Shown here one piece after another: positions 11,161 through 22,912 of a DNA stretch of 64,000 bases. This DNA is from Takakia lepidozioides (lineage: Eukaryota; Streptophyta; Takakiopsida; Takakiales; Takakiaceae), in the NCBI GenBank assembly GCA_030704615.1, contig CM060733.1, positions 66,278,001-66,342,000 of the forward strand, written 5' to 3'. The translations under genes were made by a program, and so were the position numbers. Numbering within the stretch: the first letter of the stretch is position 1; each line of letters begins with the position of its first letter. The notes under the pieces are model-generated. The model saw nothing but the letters and a program-made list of their open reading frames with translations, did not search any database and had not been told where the DNA came from.

Positions 11161-13040
11161 TTCCCTACTTTTTCATCCTGACACAAGTGATCTGTCTATG
11201 GATGATATGATTATGGCCTGGAATTGATCTAAACTATCCCTAATTATTAATTACGGTGGAAACCCTAACCCCTACCCCAAAACCTATTTTTAACCTTGCT
11301 GCGGATGAAATCCGTCAGGGTATACGGATTCGTCCTACTGTTTTTCATCCACGGATGAATAATCGGGGGACAACCCTATGTCGTCTCTCCCGCTGTCAGA
11401 AGCACGCGATGTGCTTCTGAGCTCGCGAGGAGAGTGTTATGCTTCGGTGGCTGCCCCGTTTGTGGTGTCGTACCCATGCTGGACGAGCGCCTGGGGGGGT
11501 GCGAAGGCGGCGCCTTGTCTCTCTTGCAGCGGGAAACACCGCTTTGAATGCAGTGGCATCTTCCCTCCTCTGGCTTTTTCTGTGCTTAGCAAGGATACTT
11601 ATGATGGGAAGTTCTCCCCCTCCTTTCTAGTGCTTTGCAATTGTGCATGCTTTGCTTCATTGCTTATGTGCTTTGTGGAGGCGGCTTGCTGTGGGTGGTG
11701 ATGGCGCATAACCCTCTTCCCCAATCGCTTAAGGTGCCTTTGGAGTTTAGGGATTCTCATGTTCTTATCTCTTTCTCTTGCTTTTGAGTTTCCTAGTTGA
11801 CATATATGACAAGTGTGAGGGTCTGTGATTCACTTGGGGTTCCACAATTCTCACTAACCTGTTGGTTTTTGTGGGGGCTTGTGATGGGACCAGGTGAGGA
11901 CCCTCACCTACTTCGAAGTTTCTTGAGCATGCAGATTGGGATATGGGCTGAGGAGACCTATGGGTTTATGCGCTGTGAGGTGGCTGCTGCCTGTAGCCCC
12001 GATTTCAACCCGACTGCCCCTAGCTTGACATGCTACAGCCTGCGTTCTGGCCTTTGTCGTTCTGCCGCCGATGCGCAGCTCGGCCTGACTGGCCTGTTTC
12101 CTGAGGCTTGCATACAAACCATTCTCTACCTTTTGATCTTTGACAGCAAAGCCTGTGGATTATTAAGCTAGGTTGTAAGTTCTTTTGGCCAAAGAGGATC
12201 TGGTTTTTGGTGGTATGTTTTTGGCGGTTTTGGGTGACTATGGACCTGAGGGCCTTGAAGTTTATGGCGGCAGCCTGGTAGGGTACTGCCCTGCTCTTTT
12301 TCAGGCCTGCTTCTGATGTGTACTGGATCATAGTAAGGTGTTCTTTGCATGTCTTAGCATGGAACTCTTGAAGGATGAGGATGGTAAGCTGCAATGGGAT
12401 CCTACCTATAGTTTTGGCTCTGTCATGACATCAAGCCTATGACCTGCAATCTGGTTTTTTATATACAAAAGAGGCTGGATCTCGACTATTCATGCTGCTT
12501 GTTTGTACAAGTCTTGAACCTGCAATTTGACAAGCTGCATTCACATTCCCTTGATACCTTGTATGATCACATGTCTCGGGGTGAATACAAATGATATGGA
12601 ATCTATTTCATCTTGCTCAAGTTGAACTGCTTGGTGGCATACTGAGATTCTGACAAACTGCAGGCTGGTCCTTATGCCTTGGCTGATGCATGACCTGCCA
12701 TAATTAATGGCTGAAATGGTAGGCTGCTAGTATGTGTACAGGCTGAACCAAGAGGCCTTGCAGCCTGCACAGGGACACCAATATCTTATCTTGTCCCACA
12801 CATGAACACATGATTCATTGGCCAAGATGGCCGGATCTCGGGTGTTCAAGATGCTTGCATCCCCTACATGAACAAACCCCGCCCTCCCACCCTGTTTTAT
12901 CATGACTGATATGTCAATTCATGGGAAGCTATGACAAGAATGGAAATGTTAGATGGTGCCATGTTTTGGGTTGTTTATGTCTTTAATTGACAATGACCCT
13001 AGTGGGTTTTGTCCATGTCTTGACATGACATGAATATCTT
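11161..13040. other. no gene recognised
   Basis: About 1.9 kb with only short ORFs and no recognisable domain, repeat period or splice structure. The ORF at 11378-11701 is Cys-rich but has no family resemblance and I do not support it. Confidence 0.5.
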
Positions 13041-13215
13041 CCCTCTCTCTCCTTTTGTCCCATCAAGATGTGGAGAGAGAGGGAGAGAGGGGGAGCGATG
13101 AGGGAAGAAAAAAAAAAAAAAAGGTGGGGGGGTGGGGGGAGTGACTGAACAGCTGCTATTTTTTTTTTCTCTCATCTCTCCCTCTCTCTCCCTCTTTTCC
13201 CTCATCTCTCCCTCT
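13041..13215. repeat. hairpin repeat (unit 3)
   Basis: Same plan as the units near 10.5 and 10.7 kb. GTGGAGAGAGAGGGAGAG, GATGAGGGAAGAAAAA and a G-rich run lead to the centre GTGACTGAACAGCTGCT, followed by T-rich CTCTCATCTCTCCCTCTC. The right arm is extended by extra CTCTC copies. Confidence 0.75.
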
Positions 13216-13222
13216 GTCCCAG

Positions 13223-13530
13223 CGCCTCTCCATGTAGGCATCACTGTGCAGACATGTAGTCATATGATCATGGCAAGAAGTCGTGACATGTCAAATTCGC
13301 AGTGGTGCACGTGTCCATCCGTCGCCTCTCCATGTAGGCATCACTTTGCAGACATATAGTCATATGATCCCCTGACAAATGCATGACGTGTCGTTTGCGC
13401 AGTGGCGCACGTGTCCCGCTGAAGCCTCTCCATGTAGGCAGCGCTCAACAGACAATGTAGTCATATATTAGTCATATAGTTGTGACTGCAACCCTCTCTG
13501 CAGCAGGACTCCAGGTGCCACGCAAGCAGT
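13223..13530. repeat. 100-bp tandem repeat, three units
   Basis: GCCTCTCCATGTAGGCA begins units at 13223, 13324 and 13424 (spacing 101 and 100). Each contains TAGTCATAT and, in the first two, GCAGTGG(T/C)GCACGTGTCC. Not coding. Confidence 0.85.
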
Positions 13531-13586
13531 CATGGATATGACTTGCAAAACGCAGTCCTAAAGACTAGTCGCTAGGACAGGGTTTT

Positions 13587-13677
13587 TTTCACTACAGAGT
13601 GATGTAGTCATGCGCATATAAGACTGAAAAAATAGTCATATGTGAAGTCATAAAAACGCTCATCTGTTGTAGTGAAA
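13587..13677. mobile_element. possible small MITE with CACTACA ends
   Basis: The sequence begins TTTCACTACA and ends TGTAGTGAAA, a perfect 10-bp terminal inverted repeat around about 70 bp. The ends resemble those of CACTA-type DNA transposons. No clear target duplication is seen because the flanks are a T run and a truncated LTR element. Confidence 0.45.
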
Positions 13678-14806
13678 GTTCGGCCATTAAAACACCTCGT
13701 GGGGGACGAGGATTCTAATACTACTATTTCTTCTGCGGACTCTTTTGACATGGCCGAAGACTATGCACTTCAGATGGCAGAGAAGAAACGACGGGGATCT
13801 CCTATGCCTGAGAGATTACCTCGTTATCAGCCAAAGGAGGGATAGACATTTCCAGGTAGTGCTCAATCATCTCCATCAGCCAGTGACAGGACTCGGGCTC
13901 GCACATGGAGTCCTTCACAAGACTCTCACCGTCAAAAGGGTGCTCGCTCACAAAGGTTTGCTAATCCCAAACAGTTAACCGTGAGGACACGGCTTTTTGA
14001 GAGTGAGAGGGGTAAATGTTAGATGGCTGCTTGGGACTTAGACGCTTTTTATGGGTTATGTGGAGTACCCTTAATTTTTGCGCAGACTGAGACCAACAGG
14101 AGCTTTAAAGGTGGCAGCAGCAGGCTTTCGGGGGGGGTGACACAGCCTGACACAGCTCGACACAGCCAGTCACAGCCGGCACAGCCTAACACAGCCAGTC
14201 ACAGCCCGACACAGCTTCACACAGCCCGGCACAGCCTAACACAGTCAGTCACAGCTTCGCACAGCCAAACACAGCCCGACACAGCTTGACACAGCCCGGC
14301 ACAGCCTAACACAGCCAGTCACAGCTTGGCACAGCTTGACACAGCCTGTCACAGTACATAGGGAACAATTATCATTGACAGGGAACAACTGTGAGGGAAT
14401 GACATCTGCAGAGGGAACGGGTTACTTCAGGGATGACGGTTAGTTAGTTAGGTGGTTAGAACAGCTTGCGGGTAGATAAGGGGAGCGCTTCTGGGTCATG
14501 CATGAGAGGAGATCAGGCGGAGAGGAAGAACAAGAGCACGGAGAGATGAACAGTAGATGCTTGTTACATGCAAAGCTGTAGTGATACTGTAGGGCGGATT
14601 AATGTCACCATGGCATTGGCCTTATACTGATAAATCATAATTTGATACTTATTCGATACAATCGCACTGCGTAGAGAGACATGAATGAAGTTGTGGAATG
14701 AATGCATGATTAACTAGAAATTAGTAGATACTGGAGCAATCTGATGCTTCAGTATATACGGTAAGGTAAATTGATAACATGAAGGCGAGAAGGAATACAA
14801 ATTAGT
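13678..14806 (+). mobile_element. Tat-like element, third copy: 3' stub with truncated LTR
   Basis: 13678-13980 matches the last part of the large unknown ORF (DSFDMAEDYA, then AEKKRRGSPMPERLP). A purine tract and LTR sequence from 14017 (TGTTAGATGG) follow. The CACAG array is at 14140-14355. The LTR stops at about 14806, in ACAAATTAG, so roughly the last 200 bp are missing. Confidence 0.75.
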
Positions 14807-14880
14807 TCGGACAGTACATGCAATTGTCGTTCTATTACGGACCTTTGCATTGGTCCCTCACCATTGTTTCTGTCCTTGTA

Positions 14881-16378
14881 GGAGCGGTGCTTGGATTCCG
14901 ACACGGACATGCCGAACACAAATATGGTAGAATCAGTCCACTCCTCCTGGCGAGCGTCTTCTGCCGCACATCTGGTGGACGTAGTGACGGCCACAACGGA
15001 GGACATCGATAGAGCAATCATGTAGCAAGCCACGTACTACAAGTTCCTGAGCGGGAAACAATGGGGCTTTGGGCCGGACAGGGAGGAATTGTTGGTACGA
15101 ACAGCTTCGAGGTCAAAGAATCCACTGAAATGGGCGACAACATTGCGAGAGAAGATCAAAGGGACGCCTCTGCACCGCAGAGGTGAACACCTAGAGGGGG
15201 ACGTCCGTACTCGCCCTGTGAGGTGGAGGATTGAAGAGGCACCTTTGCAGGATGGACAAACTTCTTCACATCGTACTAAGGAAAAGCCACACCATGCGAT
15301 TGCGGTTGTCCGGGTGCGAAGAGGATTCCTGGAGATCCGACATGAACATTCGGACAGCACCTCGAGGTCCCGTCATGTTGCCGCACAGTGTGTCTTCCAG
15401 AAGTGGAAGCCCAAGAAATTCCAGATCGCCATCGCCTTCAAGCGGGGATTCCGTGCGAGAAATTCCCACCGCTCGCTTGCCCCAAATTCCGCCCGCTGTT
15501 ATGCAGTATGGCCAAGCCATTGTGGAGCGACTGTGTCTACGTCACAGTGGAGAATTGCACACACAAAGCCGACATTTCGAGGCAGGTGTTCCGCAATTCG
15601 AGTGGATACACGACAACGTTGTTTAGAGATGATAAGGAGGAATCCAAATGGGGTTGTCCCTGCTCCTACTTTTACAGGAAGATTTGTCCATGCAAAGTTT
15701 GCGAAGGCGACAACCACCCAGTTCTGGTTCTACAGGCACGACATTATGACTTGCGTGTATGGAAAGCCCAAGTACGGCATACAAACAATGCCAGAGGCTC
15801 CCCCGGTGTGGCCGGTGGAACCAGGCTGCGATCTGAGTCAGGTTGAGGCCAACGCCCTTACTGCCGCTGGATTTTGGATGGCGCAGTGCACTGACGTCCC
15901 CAGACAACCATTTCCGCTTCCATAGCCTCCACCACCGACCCCTGTGAGAGCAAGAACACTGGGACGTGACAGCTCTTAGCATCCTACACACCATTGGGGG
16001 AAACCGAAGATGCGGCGACCTCCCTCAAAAGTGAACGAGACAAGGATGGGGAATGCACTTCGGATGAACTGTACAATCTAGAGCTCGACAGAAGTGCCCC
16101 CACCAGGCTTCGGGCGTGTGTATCAGATGGCCACGGCAGGCTCAGCTGTTCGCAATGAGGTGTACACCATCACCATTTCAGAATTATCCACCTACAATTG
16201 CACCGACTTCCAGATCATGGCAAACAAGGGGGCATCATATTGCCCTTGCAAGTATCTGTACTACGTGTACCTAAAGAGACTCCGGTGTAATTCCACAACT
16301 CATCACTTCATACATGCACCAGGGTTGAGCCCCCAAGAGGTGCACACTCTTCTGAATATGGATCCAGGGGACCAGTGA
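14881..16378 (+). pseudogene. decayed gene with SWIM-like zinc finger at its C-terminus
   Basis: Coding-like sequence jumps between the three plus frames. An exon seems to start after TCCTTGTAG at 14880 (LDSDTDMPNTNMVESVHSSW), meets a TAG at 15023, then reads QWGFGPDREELLVRTASRSK. Later segments are QFEWIHDNVV (ending 15626) and HAKFAKATTTQFWFYRHDIM (about 15690-15750). The last part (16094-16378) has YNCTDFQIMANKGASYCPCK followed by YLYYVYLKRL. SWIM fingers show the pattern CxC...CxH with a similar hydrophobic helix, so this is a SWIM-like match with altered ligands. TAG stops at 15923, 15978 and 16079 lie where CAG would keep the frame. Probably a dead gene; an expressed multi-exon gene is less likely. 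Confidence 0.45.
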
Positions 16379-17162
16379 GCTTGGCTTGCGGTCCCCACAC
16401 AATGGTACGCCCATCCTTTTCGGATAGTAGAACTGTACTGCTGCAAGTAGCTCTGACTCTGGCCACAGAAAGGTCCGACTTATGTTCTGCCTACCAGTAA
16501 TCTGTTTTGCTCGAACTAAGATAATACTATGTCATTCACTTGTGTTTCCACGTGCTTGTATTTTTGTTTGTTGGAGGGTTCCTGTTTTTCTGCTCTCCCA
16601 AACTTTGCTTTCCTCATTCGACCCCCGACAAGGAAATGCGGCGCCGCATTTCCAAGTAACGTCGTAGGTACTGGTAGATGCGGCCTTCGTCATAGCAAGA
16701 TAGTCGCACCCAGCCTTCACGGAGCCGACCGTCACCAACACCAAACCCCCCAGAAATTTCGCACGTGCGAATCCTAATGCGACACTGCATTTCCCAGTTG
16801 AGTCGCAAACCTTTCCCGCTGAATACCCGCAGAATTGTGAAGTACTGCAGACTCTATTGGTGTAGACTCTATTGGTTCAATCGCGGCAAAAGGGTCAGCT
16901 CCATTCCAATGTTAAGGCATGTAAAACCGCGGAATACTCTATACAGGCTAGTATGTGACGTCATTTTGCCGTGGTATACTGGATTTCTCGTTGCACGGTC
17001 ACTCATTTCCTTGAGCGGATTTAAAAAAACCATGAGCAGACTTGTTACTGACGACATATCTTCGCCGCATTACAGGATCTGGAACTTCCAAAAATGGCAA
17101 GGTCAAATTTAAAAACTATTATTTTAATACTTGTTTAATCTGCCGCATTTCCAAATTTGGAG
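16379..17162. other. non-coding stretch with one perfect GGCGCC palindrome
   Basis: No gene is supported. A perfect 22-bp palindrome (GGAAATGCGGC and its complement) lies at 16632-16653. Related words GCATTTCC recur near 16787 and 17140. It is another setting for the palindrome seen in the arrays at the left edge. Confidence 0.6.
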
Positions 17163-17167
17163 GAGTC
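17163..17167. repeat. target-site duplication GAGTC (left)
   Basis: GAGTC immediately precedes the 5' LTR. The same five bases follow the 3' LTR at 27811-27815. Confidence 0.9.
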
Positions 17168-18166
17168 TGTTAGAGGGCTGCTTAGGACTTAGACGCTTTT
17201 ACGGGATCTGTGGGGTACCCTTAATTTTTACATAGACTAAGACCAACAGGAGCCTTAGGGTGAGACCAACAGACTTTAGGGGGGGAGATACATAGCCCGA
17301 CACAGTCCATCACAGCCCAACACAGCCGTCACAGCCCGTCACAGTCCAACACAGCTAGTCACAGCCCGACACAGCCGTCACAGCTTCGCACAGCCAACAC
17401 AGCCCGTCACAGTCAGACACAGCCGTCACAGCCAGTCACAGCCCGACACAGCCGCCACAGCTTCGCACAGCCCGACACAGCCAGTCACAGCCCGCCACAG
17501 CCTGACACAGCCAGTCACAGCTCGGAACAGCTGGGGGGACAGTTATCATTGGCAAGGAACGACTATGGGGAACGACATCTGAAAAAAAAACATGTACTAC
17601 AGGGATGACGGTTAGTTAGGAAAGCAGTTAGAACAGCTTGTAGGGAGATAAAGCGAAGAGCGGGGACGTCTGGGGATCACTTCTTGGTGGGGGACTTCTG
17701 GCATCAAGGCTTGGAAATAGAGGGGAGAGCACATCTCTGAGTGGAAAGATGAAGAGCACGGAGTATGAGAAGTGACGATCTGTTGTTACTTGATGAATGC
17801 AAGCTGAAGAATTGTAATGTAGAGTAGATTAGAGACACCATGGCTTCAGCCTGATACTTGATAGATATTAATCTGATACATACTTCATACTCACACTGTG
17901 TAGAGAGACCTGAGTGAAGCTGTGGAATGAATGGATGGAACTTGATAGATTTCTGAAGCAAACTGATACTTAATTGCAGATAGTAAGGTAACTCGCTAAC
18001 ATGAATGCGGGAAGGAGTACAAATAGGAAACACCCCCATGATACACTAGCTGTAGGTCATGACTGATTGTTCTGAGCGGGCTGAGTGCTTAGAGATTTCC
18101 AACTCTTCTATCTTGGAGTTCCCACCTCGGATAGCAAAGGGATGGGTGAGTAAAAGCCGCTCGACA
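17168..18166 (+). repeat. 5' LTR
   Basis: 999 bp, starting TGTTAGAGGGCTGC and ending CCGCTCGACA. It contains the degenerate 10-bp CACAG array (17285-17530), GATGACGGTTAGTTAGG, and a terminal ORF start (MTDCSERAECLEIS at 18059). It differs from the 3' LTR by scattered single changes and small indels, suggesting a fairly recent insertion. Confidence 0.9.
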
Positions 18167-18187
18167 TTTGGCGACCATACTGGGGAA
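18167..18187 (+). promoter_or_regulatory. putative primer-binding site
   Basis: TTTGGCGACCATACTGGGG directly follows the LTR end. Plant Tat/Athila elements have TTGGCG-type primer sites in this position. The matching tRNA was not identified. Confidence 0.5.
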
Positions 18188-18754
18188 TTGGGTCATGAAC
18201 AACCAGATGTGACAGGCATCTGGTGGGATCATGGTGGTTGGAGAATTAAAGAATTTGATGTGAATCAAATTCCCTGTGAAACTGAGAAGGAAAGATTGTC
18301 CAAACGATTCTTTCAGAGGTTCTTGGAATTGCCAGACGGTTGTAAAGAAAACATTCTTAAAAGAGTGCATGATGCTGACCCTGAATGGGGTCTGGAGAAA
18401 GGAGTGATAAAGATTTATCAGGTGGCCTTCAGAGGAAGAGCACGTTGGTTACCAACACTGGTTTATGTGATAGCATTGCTATCCATTAAGCGAGTAGAGT
18501 TTGAAGGCTGGGAGGAAAGAAAGGTGAATGTTTATACTCATATGCATGAAGAGCTTGTACTGGTAAAGAATTGGATTCCAAAGGATATTTTGTGGATCAA
18601 ACTCACACCAAGAACAGCTTTCCAGACTTGTTTGCCATATGGTTATATGGTAACAGAGACTTCTAGTATAGCCAAGGGTGCATTGAAGCTTGAAAGAAAC
18701 CCAGGCATATACGAGAGATATTACAGAAGAGAGTTTTGGTTATTGCCACATTAA
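18168..18754 (+). CDS. leader ORF upstream of gag, unknown function
   Basis: The frame opens in the LTR (ATG at 18059) and runs through the primer-site region to TAA at 18752. The internal part reads like a folded protein (TGIWWDHGGWRIKEFDV, then KRFFQRFLELPDGCKENIL, WIPKDILWIKLTPRTAFQ). No family is recognised. It could be the N-terminal part of gag read through to the next ORF, or a separate accessory ORF. The real start is uncertain because the LTR-encoded part would lie near the transcription start. Confidence 0.4.
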
Positions 18755-18775
18755 AAGAAATGAAAGACATGGGAC

Positions 18776-20743
18776 ATGAGTGATGAAAGAGAAGCTAGAC
18801 TCCAGAGATATTCAGCAAAAAGAGAAAGCTATTTGAAAGCTAATTATCCATATCTTTGGGAGAGAGGAATAGACATAGGGGAATCATCTGGACCTCTCAC
18901 ACCATTAAGATCAGGGAGTACATCACCCATACCGGAAGAACTAGAGTTGGATGCCACTCTTTCTTTTTCTTTGCAAGAAAGATTAAGGGAATTGGTACGG
19001 GAAGAAGATCAATCACGAGGTGAAAGATCTGAGGTACATCCCTGGATAAAAGATTTGACATAAATCTTTGATAAGAGTTGGCATGGAACACCAAAAGTAG
19101 GAACTCCAGTTTCTGAAACGGAAGGTGAAAAAGGAGGAGAGGATGTGGTAGAGCCAACGGAGAGTTCAGACTCTCCAACACCATTACAGTTGAGTTACAT
19201 GAGTGAAGAAGAAACCCAAGGGCAGAACTTGGAGGATGAAAATAGAGAGAAGAAATTGGAAGAGGAAGAGTATGAAGAAGTAGACCCAACAGCTGAGGTT
19301 GAGACTACGACCAGGACATCCCAACCCGTTGGACCTGGATCAAGTGGAGCACTTGGATCACAGGCCAACGAAGGTGTCGGCTCAGGGGGATCAGGCGGGC
19401 TGCTTGGATCTGGCTCTGGGGGGACAGGGAGTGTGGGAAGTAGTGCAACTGGAGCTGGGAATACTGTGAATATCGTGGGGCCAGTAGCAGGGAGTGCTCA
19501 AGGGCCACCACTTGGTGGAAGATCCACCACAACTACAACAGGTCCTAAAGGACCAGCACCAGCAAGGGTGCCAGCACCAGTCAGTGGGCAGAAGGAAGGG
19601 CCACATATGGCGTTACAACCCACACGGGCAAAACCACATTTTCCAATATATTCAGGAAAAGGGGATCCCGATGTACACATTACCCAATTTGAGCACATGT
19701 GTATAGTGAACAATGAGAATGGCGATGATGCCAAGATGAGATTATTTCCTTGTTCACTTATCAAGAACGCAAGTGAATGGTATGCAAGATTCCCCGATAA
19801 TCATTTCCTAACCTGGAATGGCTTGAATACAACATTCCGAAATAGGTTCAGGACAAGTAAAACTGAGGATGAAGTGTATGGAAGTTTACAACAGTTAAAG
19901 CAAAAGAAGCATGAAACTGTTGAGGAGTATATGGAAAAGATGGAATTGATGATGAAAAGCTGGCTGCTGTACCAGCACCAGGTTTACAGAAGACTTGGTT
20001 TGTGAGTGGACTAAGACCAGAGTTGCAAAAGAAAGTGGATATGTTACCCCATAATACAGTGGAGGAGGCATTTGAAACAACGAACAGAATTGAGCAGTTG
20101 GGAATGCTCAGGAGAGAGAAAAGGGATGATGAGGACTCTGAGGATGAGTCAGATGAAGAAGAAGAAGAAGAACTGAAAAGGAAGAGTAAGAGAAAGGAGA
20201 AGTTGCAGAGGGATAACTATGAGAAAAGATTAGAAGAAATCTTGAAGAAGTATGCCACAGAGGCTGCAACACATTGGAGGAAGGGTGTTTGGTGTGCAAA
20301 GTGCCAGAATGAAGGCCATACCACCACAGAATGCCACATGAAGGAGAAACACTATACTATCTGTAAGATGGATAACCATTCTACTGAGAATTGTTACTAC
20401 AACAGAAGGACATCTGCAAGAGAACCTAGGCAAGTAAGGGTGCATCAAGTGCAGCCCCAACCAAGAAGAAACAGTGATCATGACCACTATGGTAGGCCTG
20501 GTGGTTATAACAATGGCATGGAAGGGAGAGGTAATTCAAGAGGGAATTACCAAGGAAATTCCAGAGGCAACTATCAGGGTAATCCAAGGGGGAATTACTA
20601 GCCAGGGAATCAGGATTACAGAAATAATCCAAGAGCAATCCAAGGGCGAGGACCCAATGGTGAAGAACTGTGTTACTATTGTAATCAGCCAGGACATCGC
20701 AAGGCAGCATGTTCATTCTGGATTAGACACCAGAATGAGATGA
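18776..20743 (+). pseudogene. gag polyprotein (capsid and nucleocapsid)
   Basis: Segments: 18776-19063 (acidic N-terminus), 19145-20005 and 20002-20601, joined by a frameshift near 20000, then 20602-20743 after a TAG at 20599. A Gly/Ser/Pro-rich linker (about 19320-19600) precedes a retrotransposon-gag capsid core (FPIYSGKGDPDVHITQFEHM, then ASEWYARFPDNHFLTWNGL). A Lys/Glu-rich charged region follows, then zinc-knuckle motifs: WCAKCQNEGHTTTEC, a poorer one around CKMDNHSTENC, and CYYCNQPGHRKAAC (CX2CX4HX4C). Packaging of RNA is the known role of the family. This copy is broken by at least one frameshift and stops at 19061 and 20599. Confidence 0.75.
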
Positions 20744-20984
20744 GAGCTCCTGTGAATGAGGGCCCAGTGGTGGTTGCTCATATGGTTAGGCCATGTGTTG
20801 TACCAGAAGTAAGTACAATGATAGTAACAAGAAGAAAAACCAAACTAATACCTCCAGTAGTTGAGGAAGATGATGATAATGAAGATGGCAGTGATGTGCC
20901 TGAAGATGATGAGGCTCTTCATATCACACGACACAACCAGGCAGTTTGGCATCTCCATAAGCTCTTTCTAAACCGCGCTGAAAC

Positions 20985-22120
20985 CAGATGATGGAGTACT
21001 TAAACGATGCTTGTACCACCATGAAGTAAATAAAGTTTTGGAGGAAGTTCATAAAGGAGTGGCTGGAGGTCATTTTGGAGAAGAGACTACCAGTAGGAAG
21101 ATACTACTTGCAGGTTACTGGTGGCCTACTTTGTTCAAAGATGTACACAAGTATTGTCAGAGTTGTGATGAATGTCAGAGGCTAGGACCTTTGAAGAGAT
21201 CTGGGAAGATGGCTTTCCATCCTACGATGCCTACTGAACCATTTCAGAAATGGGGACTAGACTTTGTTGGACCAATTAACCCACCAGCCAAGAATACACA
21301 GAACAGGTACATAATTACAGCCACTGATTATACTACGAAGTGGGTGGAAGCTAAAGCTTTGAGGGACAACACAGCCAAGTCCACAACAAGGTTCCTGTAT
21401 GAGAACATACTTACACGATTTGGCTGTCCCTTGGAATTTATCAGCGATCAGGGAAGTCACTTCATTAATGAGACCATTGAACTATTGACTAAAGAGTTCA
21501 TGATTGTGCATAAGAAGAGTACAACGTATTACCCACAGGGTAATGGGCAGGCAGAGGCTACCAACAAAATACTATGTACTATCTTGGCTAAGATAGTCAA
21601 TGCAAACAAAACGGATTGGGATACAAAGCTGCTGACAGCTTTGTGGTCATACATGACTTCATATAAAGTCACCACTAAGTATACACCATTCCAATTAGTT
21701 TATGGTATGGAAGCTTTACTTCCAGTGGAATTCCTGTTACCTACCATGAGAACGGAATGGGGAAAGAGAATGGAATTGCAAGATTCAATTAAGGTCAGGA
21801 AACATGAATTATACCATGTGGAAGAAGTACGTGCTGATGCAGCTGATAACATGACCAGAATTCAGATGAAGAGAAATGAACAGTTTGATGAAGGCAAGTT
21901 AAAGACTTTTAAGACGGGAGATTTGGTTCTCTAGTTGCAGAAGAAGGGAAAGATTAAAGCTTCTAAGCTTAAATCACCATGGAAAAGACCATATGTCATA
22001 CAGAAGATGTATGATAACAACACCGCCATGTTTCAAACCATTAACAAAGAGATGCTGGGAAGAGTCAATGCGAATAAGTTGAAGGGGTACAGTGGTATCC
22101 ATGACAAACCATTGCAGCAT
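20985..22120 (+). CDS. integrase of Tat/Athila-like element
   Basis: Reads from DDGVLKRCLYHHE through an HHCC-type zinc domain (HH...CQSCDECQ) to the DDE core. The core shows WGLDFVGPI (first Asp), FISDQGSHFIN (second Asp) and YYPQGNGQAEATNK (Glu). The C-terminal part continues past a TAG at 21932-21934 (ctc-tag-ttg) into KKGKIKASKLKSPWKRPYVI, which resembles the C-terminal SH3-like region of plant Gypsy integrases. It would insert cDNA into chromosomes. No chromodomain is seen. The catalytic core itself is uninterrupted. Confidence 0.85.
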
Positions 22121-22230
22121 GATTTGCATGTTGAAACGCAGAAGCAGTCACGGGCTGCGCCAGTGATACCAACAGAGTATGGAGCACTTGTCGCTAGGCC
22201 GAGCGTATATGACCAGGGAGGGCAGTACAA

Positions 22231-22470
22231 GCGCGACACAGCCTATCACAGCCCATCACAGTGTGGCACAGCCGATCACAGCCGATCACGACACGACACA
22301 GCCTATCACAGCCCATCACGGCGCAACACAGCCTATCACAGTCCATCACGGCGCGACACAGCCTATCACAGCCCATCACAGCGTGTCACAGCCTATCACA
22401 GCTTACCACAATGCCACACAGCCTATCACAGCGTACCACAGTATGACACAGCCTGTCACAGCTCAACACA
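22231..22470. repeat. internal CACAG array
   Basis: CACAG words recur every 10 bp or so (GCGACACAGCCTATCACAGC...). The array sits between integrase and the large ORF in this element. In copy 1 the matching position has the array in opposite orientation. Confidence 0.85.
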
Positions 22471-22912
22471 ACTTACTGGGGTTACACAATCCATAGGATC
22501 AGTGACAGGTGGATGTGGGTTAACATCCGGAGAGTGGACGGCGGAAAAGTGGACGGAGGCACGTTTAGAAATGGACACGTGGACGCCAGGGCGAGACACA
22601 CAGCCGGACATGGATTGCAAGAGCGACTGACATCAAGGAAGAAGACAAAATTGGCCGTCAAAGTACCTACACGGCACATTAACTTATTATGGGCCCATTA
22701 ATGCATACAAGGAAAAGGTAACGGAACCCTTTAAAAGTACCGAAAAGCAAAATCCATGTCACATGTGCTATCCTAGTGGACAGTCCAGAGTGGAAAATCC
22801 ATGGAAGGAAATTAAATTACAAAACAAATCACACAGCCAACAGCCAATCATGAGCCAGAATTACCTGCAGAAGGTATTTTCCAAGAAGCGAAATCAAGAA
22901 ATTTGAAGGATT

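Noticed and set aside
11378-11701. Cys-rich 107-codon ORF as a gene
   Set aside because: No family, no splice support, and low-complexity hydrophobic composition.
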